From: JANQOH01 sp965200095
Lineage (GTDB): Bacteria > Pseudomonadota > Alphaproteobacteria > UBA7887
Reading direction: 5' to 3'
NCBI GenBank assembly: GCA_965200095.1
Contig: OZ241350.1
Location: forward strand, 1,922,001 to 1,986,000
Length of the DNA: 64,000 nt
The position numbers were made by a program, and so were the translations under genes. The notes below the pieces were generated by a model. The model saw nothing but the letters and a program-made list of their open reading frames with translations, was not told the DNA's origin and ran no database searches. Positions 1 through 9,067 of the stretch are shown piece by piece; the stretch's first letter is position 1; the number at the start of each line of letters is the position of its first letter.

Positions 1-676
1 GCTGCGGCGCAACGGCGTGGACGCGACTGTGGCGTATCCCGGCTGCTGCGGGATGCCCAAACTGGAATTGGGCGATTTCGACGATGTGGAGGCGCGGGCG
101 CGGCGCACGGCGGCGGCCCTGGAGCCGTTGCTCGACGAGGGACGCGAGATCGTGGCGCTCGTGCCGAGCTGCGCGTTGATGCTGAAGAAGGAATGGCCGC
201 TGATCGCGCCCGACGACGCGGCGGTGGCGCGGCTGGCGGCGCACACGCGCGACATCTGCGAATACGTCGTGGACATCGCCGGCAGGGAAGGGCTGGCCGG
301 GGGGCTGCGTCCGCTGGAGGGGGGCATAGCGGTGCATCTCGCGTGCCATGCGCGGGCGCAGAACATCGGGCCGAAGGCGGTGGAGATGCTGCGCCTGATC
401 CCCGACAGCGACATCGAGGTTATCGAGCGCTGTTCGGGCCACGGCGGTTCGTGGGGCGTCAAGACCCGCTATTTCGAGACGGCGCTGAAGGTGGGGCGCC
501 CGGCGGCGCGCAAGGCGCTCGCGGCGGGGAAGGCGTGGCTGGTTTCGGAATGTCCGCTCGCCGGCGAGCATCTCCGCCAGGGGATGGAGCGGCTGGCGGA
601 CTCGCCGCCGGCGGTGGAGCGGGCGCGCCACCCCATCGAGTTGCTGGCGCGCGCTTACGGCGACGGAGCCGCATGA
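1..676 (+). CDS. CCG-domain iron-sulfur protein, HdrD/GlpC-like (5' truncated)
   Basis: Only the C-terminal about 225 residues are in the window; the reading frame is open to base 2 and the gene begins upstream. Two cysteine-rich CCG segments are visible, YPGCCGMPKLELGD near the left edge and later HLACHARAQN followed by ERCSGHGGSWG. Such domains bind an iron-sulfur cluster in heterodisulfide-reductase D, GlpC and GlcF-type electron-transfer proteins. The stop codon overlaps the next start in an ATGA arrangement, so it is translationally coupled to the DUF3501 gene, a pairing known in proteobacteria, often with a rubrerythrin. The natural electron donor and acceptor cannot be read from this fragment. 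Confidence 0.85.
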   Translation, partial: LRRNGVDATVAYPGCCGMPKLELGDFDDVEARARRTAAALEPLLDEGREIVALVPSCALMLKKEWPLIAPDDAAVARLAAHTRDICEYVVDIAGREGLAGGLRPLEGGIAVHLACHARAQNIGPKAVEMLRLIPDSDIEVIERCSGHGGSWGVKTRYFETALKVGRPAARKALAAGKAWLVSECPLAGEHLRQGMERLADSPPAVERARHPIELLARAYGDGAA

Positions 677-1263
677 TGCCCGCACGGCTGCTGACGCGCG
701 CCGACGTGATGGCGATGGAGGACTATGCGGAAGTGCGTCGCGAAAAACGGCGGGCGCTGTCGGCGCTGCGCCGCCTGCGCCGGGTGGAAGTGGGTCCGCA
801 CGCCTCGCTGAGTTTCGAGAACCGCGAGACGGTGTGGATGCAGGTTCACGAGATGCTTTATGTGGAGCGCGGCGGCGAGGCGCAGATCGCCGACGAGCTC
901 GCGGCCTACAACCCCCTGATCCCGCGCGGGAGCGAGCTGGTGGCGACGCTGATGTTCGAGATCGACGAACCGCGGCGCCGGGCGGCGTTCCTCGGTTCGG
1001 CAGGCGGGATCGAACGCACTGTGGCGCTGCATATCGGCGACCTGGCGGCGCCGGCGGCGCCGGAAGGGGACATTGAGCGCACGACGGCGGCGGGCAAGGC
1101 TTCGGCGGTGCACTTCCTGCGCTTCGCCCTGACGCCGGACCGGATATCGGCGTTTCGCGACCCGGCGCAGAAGGTCACGGCAGCTATCGCGCATCCGGCC
1201 TACGACCATGCCGCGACGCTCGGCGCCGCCGCGCGCCGGTCGCTGGCCGCCGATCTGGATTGA
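673..1263 (+). CDS. DUF3501 family protein
   Basis: A 196-residue protein starting at the ATG inside the ATGA overlap with the upstream Fe-S gene (a second ATG follows directly). The conserved N-terminal stretch LTRADVMAMEDYAEVRREKR and the central WMQVHEMLYVERG and LMFEIDEPRRR segments match the DUF3501 family as I know it. Function is unknown. Its repeated genomic pairing with HdrD-like Fe-S proteins suggests a role in the same redox complex, which is inference. No signal peptide or membrane segment is seen. Confidence 0.85.
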   Translation: MMPARLLTRADVMAMEDYAEVRREKRRALSALRRLRRVEVGPHASLSFENRETVWMQVHEMLYVERGGEAQIADELAAYNPLIPRGSELVATLMFEIDEPRRRAAFLGSAGGIERTVALHIGDLAAPAAPEGDIERTTAAGKASAVHFLRFALTPDRISAFRDPAQKVTAAIAHPAYDHAATLGAAARRSLAADLD

Positions 1264-1301
1264 CCGCCGCCGGTCCGAAGGCGGCGCGCGAGGAGGACGC
1301 C

Positions 1302-1784
1302 ATGAAGATCGAGGGGCTGCATCACAACGCTTACCGTTGCCGCGATTCCGAGGAGACGCGGGCGTTCTACGAAGATTTCCTCGGCCTTCCGCTCGCCGAG
1401 GCGCTGCCCATCGGCAAGACCGCGACGGGGCGCCGGGCGCAGGTGTTGCATACGTTCTACCGGATGGGGGACGGCTCGTTTCTGGCGTTTTTCGAGGCGC
1501 CCGATGAGCCGTTCGAGTTCAGGGAACAGCGCGATTTCGACCTGCATATTGCGCTCGAAGTGTCCGGGGGCGACCTGAAAACGGCGTTGCGCAAGGCGCG
1601 GGGGGAGGGGATCGAGGTCCGCGGCCCCACCGACCACGGCGCCATCGAGTCGATCTATCTGCGCGACCCGAACGGCTATGTCATCGAACTGTGCGCCCGG
1701 CGGCCGGGTTCCGGCGGGCCGGAGGCGCCGGCCGGACGGGCGCGGGCGGAGCTCGACGCCTGGCAGGCCGCCAAGGCGGCCTGA
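1302..1784 (+). CDS. VOC (glyoxalase/bleomycin resistance) superfamily protein
   Basis: 160 residues, starting at an ATG 5 nt after a clean AGGAGG ribosome site at 1291-1296; longer in-frame starts lack such a site. The opening IEGLHHNAYRCRDSEETRAF and the later DPNGYVIELC are the paired beta-alpha-beta-beta-beta signatures of vicinal oxygen chelate enzymes. The first-module His and the C-terminal Glu of YVIEL are the usual metal ligands. Members include glyoxalases, dioxygenases and lyases, and the substrate cannot be assigned. It lies 38 nt after the DUF3501 gene, probably in the same transcript. Confidence 0.85.
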   Translation: MKIEGLHHNAYRCRDSEETRAFYEDFLGLPLAEALPIGKTATGRRAQVLHTFYRMGDGSFLAFFEAPDEPFEFREQRDFDLHIALEVSGGDLKTALRKARGEGIEVRGPTDHGAIESIYLRDPNGYVIELCARRPGSGGPEAPAGRARAELDAWQAAKAA

Positions 1785-1788
1785 CGCG

Positions 1789-2499
1789 CTACCGCTCGGG
1801 AGGAGTGTGGTCGCCGATGCGGAAGTCCGGCTTGCGGGCCCGTTCCGGGAAATAGAACCAGTCGCGGTCGAAGCGTTCGCCCTGCGCCTCGTCGTAAAGC
1901 TGAACGACGGTGAGAAACCCCTGGGGGTCGACGACTTCCCAGTTCCGCAGGGCGAGCGGCCGCTCGGTGAACACCATGGTCACCGAGCCCTCGTCGGGCG
2001 CTTCCTTGTCCCGGATGGTGAGGCGCAGCGTCGGTCGCTGCTCTCCGACGCCGTTCACGAGTACGTGTCCATCGCGGCGCTCCACGCCGCTCACGAGCAC
2101 GTCCTCGAACAGGTCCACGTTTTCGGCGAGCAGGAAGCGGAAGGGGCCGACCCCGATGGGAATGTGACTCACCTGGTCGAAATCGGCGTCGAAATAGACG
2201 AGCCACGTCCCGTCGGCGACGAGGAGCAGTTCGGTGGGAGGGGAGTATTCGATCCGCGCGAGGCCGGGCCGCCACAACCACAACAGCCCCCTTTCGAGGC
2301 TGCCGTCATGATTGGTCTGGAGGAAACGCGCGCGGACCGTGGGCAGTTCGTCGAGATAGTGCTGCACCTCGTGGATGGTCTGGGCGTCGGGGAAGCTCCA
2401 GCGCTGCGGCTGCAGCTCCTGCGCGGCGGCGGGGGAGAGGGCGGCGACCGCGAGGGCGGCGGCCCCCGGCAGCCAGCGGACGAAAGGCGCGACGGTCAT
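1789..2499 (-). CDS. lolA: Outer-membrane lipoprotein carrier protein LolA
   Basis: 236 residues with an N-terminal signal peptide (FVRWLPGAAALAVAALSPAAAQ, cleavage after AAA) directing it to the periplasm. The mature part has the LolA half-barrel pattern: HEVQHYLDELPTVRARFLQ, a GLLWLWRPGLARIEY strand pair, LLLVADGTWLVYFD and a C-terminal FLTVVQLYD strand. LolA ferries lipoproteins from the LolCDE exporter to the outer membrane. The reading frame is open 18 codons further upstream, but the ATG at 2499 gives a normal signal peptide. It is the third gene of a minus-strand run dapC-ftsK-lolA, 100 nt after ftsK. lolC/E and lolD lie 11 kb away on the same strand. Confidence 0.9.
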   Translation of the reverse strand: MTVAPFVRWLPGAAALAVAALSPAAAQELQPQRWSFPDAQTIHEVQHYLDELPTVRARFLQTNHDGSLERGLLWLWRPGLARIEYSPPTELLLVADGTWLVYFDADFDQVSHIPIGVGPFRFLLAENVDLFEDVLVSGVERRDGHVLVNGVGEQRPTLRLTIRDKEAPDEGSVTMVFTERPLALRNWEVVDPQGFLTVVQLYDEAQGERFDRDWFYFPERARKPDFRIGDHTPPER

Positions 2500-2599
2500 G
2501 GCGCTGCATATGCCTTGCCGCGCGCGCCGACGCAAGGGAACTGCGGCTCTCATTACGGCGGCGGACGCTTCCCCTTAAGCGCCGGGGCGCGCGGGGCGG

Positions 2600-5029
2600 T
2601 CAGGCGTCGCCGCCGGGGTCGGGGAGGAGCACCTCGCGCTTGCCGACATGGTTGGCGCGGCCGACCATGCCTTCGGATTCCATGCGCTCGATGATCTTCG
2701 CGGCGCGGTTGTAGCCGATGGACAGGTGGCGCTGGATGAAACTGGTGGACGCCTTGCGCTCGCGCGCAACGAGGGCGACGGCGCGGTCGAACAGATCGTC
2801 GCCCGACGAGCCCTCGCCGCCGGCGGCGGCGTCGGAGGAGTCGCCTTCGGCGTCCTCGGTGATCGAATCGAGATAGTCGGGCGCGCCCTGTTCGCGCAGG
2901 CGGTCGGCCACGGCCTCGACCTCCTCGTCGGCGACGAAGGGGCCGTGCACCCGCGCCGTTTTGCCGCCGCCGGCCATGTAGAGCATGTCGCCCATGCCGA
3001 GCAGCTGCTCGGCGCCCTGTTCGCCGAGAATGGTCCGGCTGTCGATCTTGGAGGTGACCTGAAAACTGATCCGGGTCGGCAGGTTGGCCTTGATGGTCCC
3101 GGTGATGACATCGACCGAGGGCCGCTGGGTGGCGACGATGAGATGGATGCCCGCGGCGCGCGCCTTCTGGGCGAGGCTCTGGATCGCGACCTCGATATCC
3201 TTGCCGGCGACGAGCATGAGGTCCGCGACCTCGTCGACGACAACGACGATATAGGGCAGGGGCGTCATGTCGAAGGGCTGGGACTCGTACACGGGGCGGC
3301 CGGTTTCGGGGTCGAAGCCGGTCTGGACGGTGCGTTCGAGGGTCTCGCCGCGCGCCGCCGCGTCGCCGATGCGCCGGTTGTAGCCGGCGATGTTGCGCAC
3401 GTTGAGATGGGACATGAGGCGGTAGCGCGCGTTCATTTCCTTGACCGCCCACTTCAGCGCGACGACCGCTTTCGCGGGGTCCGTGACGACCGGGTGCAGG
3501 AGGTGCGGGATGTCGTCGTAGACCGACAGTTCGAGCATTTTCGGGTCGATCATGATCATCCGGCACTGCTCCGGGCGGAGACGGTAGAGCAGCGACAGGA
3601 TCATGCTGTTCACGGCGACCGACTTGCCGGAGCCGGTGGTCCCGGCGATCAGCAGGTGGGGCATGCGCCCGAGATCGGCGACGACCGGCGTCCCCGAAAT
3701 GTCCTTGCCCAGGACGATGGGGAGCGCGGCGTCCTTGCGCGCATATTCGGGCGCCGCAAGCAGACCCCGCAGATAGACGATCTCGCGGTGTTCGTTGGGC
3801 AGTTCGATGCCGATGGCGTTGCGCCCCGGTATGACGGCGACGCGGGCCGAAACCGCGCTCATCGAACGCGCGATGTCGTCGGCGAGGGCGACGACCCGCG
3901 CGGCGCGGGTGCCGGGCGCCGGTTCGAGCTCGTAGCGGGTGACGACGGGGCCGTGGCTCACACGCACGATGTCGCCGCGCACGCCGAAGTCGCGCAGCAC
4001 GCCGCCGAGCGCTTCGGCGTTGCGCGCGAGCGTTTCCTCGCCGGGGCCGGAGTCCGCCTCTCCCCCGCCCTCGGCCAGAAGATCGAGCGGCGGCAACCGG
4101 AACTCCGTTTCGCGTTCCCGGCGCGCGCCGGCGTCCGTAGCGGCGGCGGGCGTTTGCAGTGGCGGCGCTTCGTTAGCGACGGGCGCGGGCGCAGCGTCGG
4201 GTCCGGCCGCCGGAGGCTCGAAAATCTCGACCTCGACCTCGCGTGCGTCGGGGATGTCGACGATGGGCGGCTCCGTAACCGGCGCCGGGGTCGCCTGAGG
4301 CCAGACTTCGATTTGCGCTATCGGCGCCCTGGGCGCCGCTGCGGGTTCCGCCGCGGGGGGCGCTATGGGCAATGCGTCGCGTCGCTGCCGCGCGCGCCGG
4401 TACGCCCATACGGCGGCGCTGTGCGGCGGCGCCGCCACGCCGGCGGCGATCCGGCGCCATTCGCGGCGCGACAGCGCCGTGGCGAGAGCGGCGGCGCCGA
4501 GCCCGGCCGCCAGCACGGGAAGCATGACGAGAATGCGGGGCAGGCCGATGTCGTTCGCGAGGACGGCGAGGCGCGCCGCAAGCAAGCTCCCGACGAGGCC
4601 GCCGGCGCCGCCCGGCGCCGGCCACCGGGCGGACGGCAGCGCGAGCGCGAGCGCCGCCGGCAGAACGAGAAGCGCCGCCGCCAGGGCGGTGAAACGGAGC
4701 CACGGATCGTCGAGGCGGGCATGACGCCACAACCGCCAGCCCCACGCGAAAACGACGGCGGGCAGCACGGCGGCGGCGGCGCCGAAACTTTGCAGCGCGA
4801 GGTCCGCGCCCCAGGCGCCGCCGCGGCCGAGCCAGTTGGCGGCGGCGTCGCCGCTCGCGGTGTTCCAGGAGGGGTCCGCCGGGTCGTAGGACAACAGCGC
4901 CGCCAGCCCGAGCGTGGCGCCGACCGCCAGGCCGATGCCGGACGCGTCGACGGCGCGGCGGCGAATGCGTTCGCCGAGTCCGGCGGGCAAAAGAGGGACC
5001 TTGCGCGGGTTCGCCGTTCGAGTCGTCAC
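2600..5029 (-). CDS. ftsK: DNA translocase FtsK/SpoIIIE family
   Basis: 809 residues, started at the GTG at 5029 because it sits 6 nt after a strong GGAGG (5036-5040); the open frame upstream encodes only arginine-rich shadow sequence. Domain order: four hydrophobic membrane segments in about residues 25-180, a Pro/Ala-rich linker, then the motor. The motor has the alpha domain (DFGVRGDIVRVSHGPVVTRY), Walker A GTTGSGKS, Walker B YIVVVVDEVADLM and TQRPSVDVITG. It ends in a winged-helix gamma domain (IQRHLSIGYNRAAKIIERME), which reads KOPS in the family. The protein pumps chromosomal DNA at the septum and activates XerCD. It is 11 nt from the upstream aminotransferase gene. Confidence 0.95.
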   Translation of the reverse strand: MTTRTANPRKVPLLPAGLGERIRRRAVDASGIGLAVGATLGLAALLSYDPADPSWNTASGDAAANWLGRGGAWGADLALQSFGAAAAVLPAVVFAWGWRLWRHARLDDPWLRFTALAAALLVLPAALALALPSARWPAPGGAGGLVGSLLAARLAVLANDIGLPRILVMLPVLAAGLGAAALATALSRREWRRIAAGVAAPPHSAAVWAYRRARQRRDALPIAPPAAEPAAAPRAPIAQIEVWPQATPAPVTEPPIVDIPDAREVEVEIFEPPAAGPDAAPAPVANEAPPLQTPAAATDAGARRERETEFRLPPLDLLAEGGGEADSGPGEETLARNAEALGGVLRDFGVRGDIVRVSHGPVVTRYELEPAPGTRAARVVALADDIARSMSAVSARVAVIPGRNAIGIELPNEHREIVYLRGLLAAPEYARKDAALPIVLGKDISGTPVVADLGRMPHLLIAGTTGSGKSVAVNSMILSLLYRLRPEQCRMIMIDPKMLELSVYDDIPHLLHPVVTDPAKAVVALKWAVKEMNARYRLMSHLNVRNIAGYNRRIGDAAARGETLERTVQTGFDPETGRPVYESQPFDMTPLPYIVVVVDEVADLMLVAGKDIEVAIQSLAQKARAAGIHLIVATQRPSVDVITGTIKANLPTRISFQVTSKIDSRTILGEQGAEQLLGMGDMLYMAGGGKTARVHGPFVADEEVEAVADRLREQGAPDYLDSITEDAEGDSSDAAAGGEGSSGDDLFDRAVALVARERKASTSFIQRHLSIGYNRAAKIIERMESEGMVGRANHVGKREVLLPDPGGDA

Positions 5030-5040
5030 CGGAAACCTCC

Positions 5041-6228
5041 TCACAGGACGGCCGCGACGCGCGACAACGCCGCGTCGACGACCGACGGTTCGTGCACCAA
5101 CGCCATACGAATATAGGACGCGCCGGGGTCCTGTCTCCGGCGCCCGATCGCGCGGCTGAGATAGCTGCCGGGCATGACCTTGACGCCGGCCTCGGCCCAC
5201 AGACGTCGGGCGGCGGCCTCGCCGTCGCCGACATCGAGCCACAGGTAGAAGCCGCCGTCGGGCCGGTAAAAGCCGCAACGCCCGGCGAGATGGCGCGCCG
5301 CGATGTCGAATTTGCGGCGGTAGAGCGCGCGGCTGCGCTCCACATGCGCCTCGTCGCGCCACAGCGCCGCCGCGGCGGCCATGACGGGAAGGGGACTCGC
5401 GCCCCCGCTATAGCCGCGCAGCCGTGCGTAATCGGCCATCAGCCGCGCGTCGCCGGCGATGAAACCCGAGCGCAGCCCCGGCGCGTTCGAGCGTTTCGAC
5501 AGCGAATGGAACGCCAGGACGCGGTCGAAACCGTCGTCGCGGCAAACCTCGAAAACGCCCGGTGGCGGGGCGGCGGAGTAGATGTCGCCGTAGCAGGCGT
5601 CGACGGCGAGTACGAAATCGTGTCGTCGGGCAAGGGCGACGAGCCGGCGCAGATAGTCGAGACTGGCCACCGCGCCCTGCGGGTTTGCGGGGCTGCACAG
5701 ATAGGCGAGCGCGGCGCGGCGCAACAGCGAGTCCGGAAGGGCCTCGAAATCCGGCAGGAAGCCGTTTTCGGCTGTCGCGGAAAGGAACACGGGTTCGGCC
5801 CCGGCGAGGACCGCGGCGCCGGCATAGACCTGATAGAACGGGTTGGGCATGAGCACCGCGGGGCGTTCGCCGCCGACGGCGCCGGGAACCGCAAGCAGCG
5901 CAACGGTGAACAGCGCCTCTCGCGTGCCGTTGCAGGGCAGGATATGAGCGTCGGGGTCGACGCTCTCCCCGGGCAGGGCGTAGCGGCGGACGAGCCATTC
6001 GGCGCAAGCGGCGCGCAGGTCGGCAGTTCCGGGAGTGGGCGGATAGCGGCCCCAGCCGGCGGCGTTGGCGGCGAGCGTTTCCGCCACGAGTCCGGGGACG
6101 GGATGCCGGGGTTCGCCGATCGACATGACGACGGGTTCGACATCGGGCGGCGGCGCCGCGCCGTCGAGGAGCGCGGCGAGACGCCGGAACGGGTAGTCGC
6201 GGAGCGCCGCCAGACGGTCGTTGATCAT
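5041..6228 (-). CDS. dapC: Class I/II aminotransferase, probable succinyldiaminopimelate transaminase
   Basis: 395 residues, fold-type I PLP enzyme. The ATG at 6228 begins MINDRLAALRDYPFRRL, the usual DapC-like N-terminus; the frame stays open upstream only because the repeat region happens to lack stops. Visible motifs are VVMSIGEPRHPVP, the substrate/PLP loop CNGTREALF, CSPANPQG, the PLP aspartate region VDACYGDIYS, and the Schiff-base lysine in FHSLSKRSNAPGLRSGF. The family converts N-succinyl-L-2-amino-6-oxopimelate to LL-succinyl-DAP in lysine and peptidoglycan synthesis. A related aminotransferase with another substrate cannot be excluded. Confidence 0.8.
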   Translation of the reverse strand: MINDRLAALRDYPFRRLAALLDGAAPPPDVEPVVMSIGEPRHPVPGLVAETLAANAAGWGRYPPTPGTADLRAACAEWLVRRYALPGESVDPDAHILPCNGTREALFTVALLAVPGAVGGERPAVLMPNPFYQVYAGAAVLAGAEPVFLSATAENGFLPDFEALPDSLLRRAALAYLCSPANPQGAVASLDYLRRLVALARRHDFVLAVDACYGDIYSAAPPPGVFEVCRDDGFDRVLAFHSLSKRSNAPGLRSGFIAGDARLMADYARLRGYSGGASPLPVMAAAAALWRDEAHVERSRALYRRKFDIAARHLAGRCGFYRPDGGFYLWLDVGDGEAAARRLWAEAGVKVMPGSYLSRAIGRRRQDPGASYIRMALVHEPSVVDAALSRVAAVL

Positions 6229-6292
6229 CGTGGGGGCCCCGGCGTTCCCGCCCCCCGATCGGGCGAAGGGATCAAAACATCTCGCTATTCTC

Positions 6293-6504
6293 CATCGTTC
6301 CCGCGAAAAAGAGTGTGAAGAAATCGAACGGCCATACAAATACTCGTCATTCCCGCGAAAGCGGGAATCCATTGCGGCGTTTCCGCAAGAATAAAGACGA
6401 ATTAGTCTTTCGGATGTCCGCTCTGGATTCCCGCTTTCGCGGGAATGACGAAGAGCAGTGCGATCGCTCGATTTCTTCACACGCTCTTTCGCGGGAATGA
6501 CGAA
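6293..6504. repeat. Nested palindromic REP-type element
   Basis: Two perfect 27-nt inverted copies lie at 6345-6371 and 6424-6450; each arm is itself a hairpin (ATTCCCGC-GAAA-GCGGGAAT core). Outside them is a second, imperfect inverted pair, 6293-6332 against about 6464-6504, built on CGATTTCTTCACAC and TTCGCGGGAA. A further partial unit is at about 6577-6604. This layout resembles REPIN or BIME clusters, which are scattered in proteobacterial intergenic regions and mobilised by RAYT transposases; none is in the window. It fills the 462-nt gap between dapC and the amidase gene, and no coding sequence was recognised there. Confidence 0.85.
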
Positions 6505-6690
6505 GTGAGGCGAGTTTATCCAGTCCCCTCGCACATTATTTCACGGCAATGCCGTCGACTGTCCCTCCGGCCCGATTTCTCCACACACCCTTTCGCGGGA
6601 ACGAGAGAGTTCCAGGGTTTCACGGCTTCGGTCTTCCGGCGCGCGGCCTTTTTGCGCCCGTCCCGGTCGCCGGGCGCGCTGCGCATCCTT

Positions 6691-8088
6691 CTACGGCGTG
6701 CGGGCGCCCGACGCAAGCGCGCCCGGAACGGCGCGGCGGTTTCGGACCAGCGCTTTTTCGATCGCCGCGCCGACGCGCAGCAGGCGCGCGTCGTCGCCCG
6801 CCGGCGCCATCGCCATCAGACCCGCAGGGCCGCCGTCGCAGGGCAGGGTGAGGGCGCAGCACGGCAGCACATTGCCGATGCGGGTGTTGCGCAGGGCCAG
6901 GGCGTTGGCGCGCGCATAGGCGTCGCGGTCGTCGCGCAACGCAGCGAGCGGCGGCGGCAGGATCGGCGAGGTGGGCGCGAGCACCGCATCGAACGCCGCC
7001 ATGCGGCGATACAGGGCGGGCGCGAGGCGACGCGCCGCGGCGCGCGCGGTCTCGATGTCGGCGGCGCTCATGGCGCGGCCCTGATGGAAGCGGGCGAGCA
7101 CATCGGGGTCGATGTCCGCCGGGCGCCCGTCGATGAATTCGCGCCACTGGACATAGCCTTCGGCGGTGACGATGCCGCCGTGACTGTCGAGGCAGGAGTC
7201 GATTTCGGCGAATTCGGGAACCGCGCCGCGCTCCACGGCGGCGCCGGCCGCGGCGAGCGCCGCGATGGCGTTCTCGACGGCGTCCGCAATGGCGGGGTCG
7301 ATCGAATCCCACACCCTGCCCGTCGCGACGAGAAGCCTGAGCCCGTCCGGCGCCGCCTGCGCGAGGTCGATGGCGGGGCGCGCCGCGAGCACGGCGAAGA
7401 GCGCCGCCGCATCCGCTGTGTCGACGCACAGGGGGCCGACGGTGTCGAGCGTCGGCGACAGCGGGAGGACCCCCTCGGTGGGGATGGCGCCGAAAGAGGT
7501 CTTGAGGCCGACGAGGCCGTTCCACGCCGCCGGAATGCGCACCGAACCGCCGGTGTCGGACCCGACGGCGGCGGCGGCCAGGCGGCGCGCGACCGAGAGC
7601 GCGGCGCCGCTGGACGACCCGCCCGGGGCGCGCGGCGCGTCGGTGGCGACGGCGTTCGGCGGCGTGCCCGTTACCGGGTTGACGCCGATGCCGCCGAGAG
7701 CGAATTGCACGGTGTTCGTCTTGCCGAGGCAGACGAGACCGGCGCGGGCGCCGCGCGCCACGACCTCCGCATCGCGGTCGGGGACTCTCCCCGCAAGCAA
7801 CGGCGTGCCCATTTCGGTCGCGCAGCCGGCGGTATCGAAAATGTCCTTCCACGAAACCGGCACGCCGTCGAGGCGGCTGGCGCGGCGCCCCTCGGCGGCG
7901 CGGCCGGCGGCCGCTTCGGCTTCCGCCTCGGCGCGGTCGCGGGTCGTGCGCAGAAAGACGATGCGGTCCGGGTCTTGCGCGTCGATGCGGTCGAAATAGC
8001 GGGCGCACAGGTCGCGCGGGTCGACCTCGCCGCGGGCGATGGCGTCGCCCTGCGCGCAGGCGGTGAGTGTGTGCCAGTCCGGGGTCAT
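6691..8088 (-). CDS. Amidase signature family protein
   Basis: 465 residues. The amidase-signature catalytic triad is visible: Lys in the segment PVSWKDIFDTAG, the cis-Ser in GGSSSGAA, and the acylated Ser in GSDTGGSVRIPAAWNGLVGLK. The length matches stand-alone amidases and the AtzF/allophanate hydrolase amidase half. GatA is less likely because no gatC or gatB is nearby. It hydrolyses a C-N amide bond; the substrate is not predictable. The C-terminus ends just after the REP-type repeat, and the gene is transcribed in the same direction as the ADP-ribosylglycohydrolase gene upstream of it. Confidence 0.88.
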   Translation of the reverse strand: MTPDWHTLTACAQGDAIARGEVDPRDLCARYFDRIDAQDPDRIVFLRTTRDRAEAEAEAAAGRAAEGRRASRLDGVPVSWKDIFDTAGCATEMGTPLLAGRVPDRDAEVVARGARAGLVCLGKTNTVQFALGGIGVNPVTGTPPNAVATDAPRAPGGSSSGAALSVARRLAAAAVGSDTGGSVRIPAAWNGLVGLKTSFGAIPTEGVLPLSPTLDTVGPLCVDTADAAALFAVLAARPAIDLAQAAPDGLRLLVATGRVWDSIDPAIADAVENAIAALAAAGAAVERGAVPEFAEIDSCLDSHGGIVTAEGYVQWREFIDGRPADIDPDVLARFHQGRAMSAADIETARAAARRLAPALYRRMAAFDAVLAPTSPILPPPLAALRDDRDAYARANALALRNTRIGNVLPCCALTLPCDGGPAGLMAMAPAGDDARLLRVGAAIEKALVRNRRAVPGALASGARTP

Positions 8089-8137
8089 GGGGGCGCAGCG
8101 TAGCGTCGGCGGCGGCCGCGCGCTACACGCCTTGCCG

Positions 8138-9067
8138 TCAGGCTTCGGCGCCGCGCAACAGCTTGTCGGCGAGGCCGGTTATGAGCGGCGCGTGGGCGAC
8201 GCGACTCCGCCAGCGCTCCGGGATGCCGTCCAGACCCCAAAAGGCGCCGGCGATCTGGCCGTAGATGGCGGCGGTGGTGTCCGCGTCGTTGCCCAGATTG
8301 GCGGCGAGCAGGCATCCATGCTCGAAATTCTCCGCCCGGGCGAACGCCCACAGCGCCGCCTCCAGGGACTTCACGACATAGCCGGAACCGACGATCTCCG
8401 GCGGCTGCCGGCGCAGGAAGGAGCCGCCCGCGACCTCGTCGACCTCCGCGCACAGCGGCGTTCGCTCCCAAATTCCGGGGGCGGGGGCATAACGCGGCGA
8501 AAGCAACTCGTCCTTCGTCGCGCCGTTTGCGGCGCCGACGAGCAACCCGCCGAAATAGCGGCAGGCGTCGATGCAGGTTTCCGCGCCGTGCGTCGTGCGC
8601 GAACTGTCCCCGCTCAGACCGATGGCGCGTTCCGCGTCCGCCGCGAAGAACAGCGGGACCGGCGCGAGCCGCATGAGACTTCCGTTTCCGGCGGAATGCG
8701 GGTCCGCGACGCCGGCGAGCGGGTCGCCGGTCCTCCGGTAACGCGTCAGCGAGGCCAGCGTCGTGGCGCCGATGTCGAAACACGCGCCGGTGCTGCTCAA
8801 ATGACCGTCCCGCTGCCAGCGGACGTAGCGGTCCATCTGGTCCGCGGGGTCGAACCCGCCGCATTCGGACAGGCTTTCCGCCAGACACAGCGCCATCGAT
8901 GTGTCGTCGGTCCACTCGCCGGGACGCAGGTCGAACGGCCCGCCTCCGACCATGTCGGAGAGGGGTTCGAAACTGCCCGGACGCTTGAACTCCAGCGTTG
9001 TGCCCACCGCATCGCCGGTCGCCAGCCCCATCAGGCAGCCGCGCCAGCGTTCTCGTCGCCGGATCAT
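8138..9067 (-). CDS. ADP-ribosylglycohydrolase family protein
   Basis: 309 residues from the ATG at 9067, preceded by GGGGAGG (complement of about 9074-9080). It starts RERWRGCLMGLATGDAVGTTLEF, then carries the metal-binding EWTDDTSMALCLAESL and the C-terminal NLGNDADTTAAIYGQIAGAFWG, the two Asp-rich motifs that hold the binuclear Mg site in DraG/ARH3 hydrolases. Enzymes of this family remove ADP-ribose from proteins or small molecules. No partner ADP-ribosyltransferase (DraT-like) is visible next to it, so the target is unknown. Confidence 0.9.
   Translation of the reverse strand: MIRRRERWRGCLMGLATGDAVGTTLEFKRPGSFEPLSDMVGGGPFDLRPGEWTDDTSMALCLAESLSECGGFDPADQMDRYVRWQRDGHLSSTGACFDIGATTLASLTRYRRTGDPLAGVADPHSAGNGSLMRLAPVPLFFAADAERAIGLSGDSSRTTHGAETCIDACRYFGGLLVGAANGATKDELLSPRYAPAPGIWERTPLCAEVDEVAGGSFLRRQPPEIVGSGYVVKSLEAALWAFARAENFEHGCLLAANLGNDADTTAAIYGQIAGAFWGLDGIPERWRSRVAHAPLITGLADKLLRGAEA

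Noticed and set aside
2648..5116. Open frame of over 800 residues opposite ftsK
   Set aside because: Antisense of a real gene with clear FtsK motifs; the translated product has no family features.
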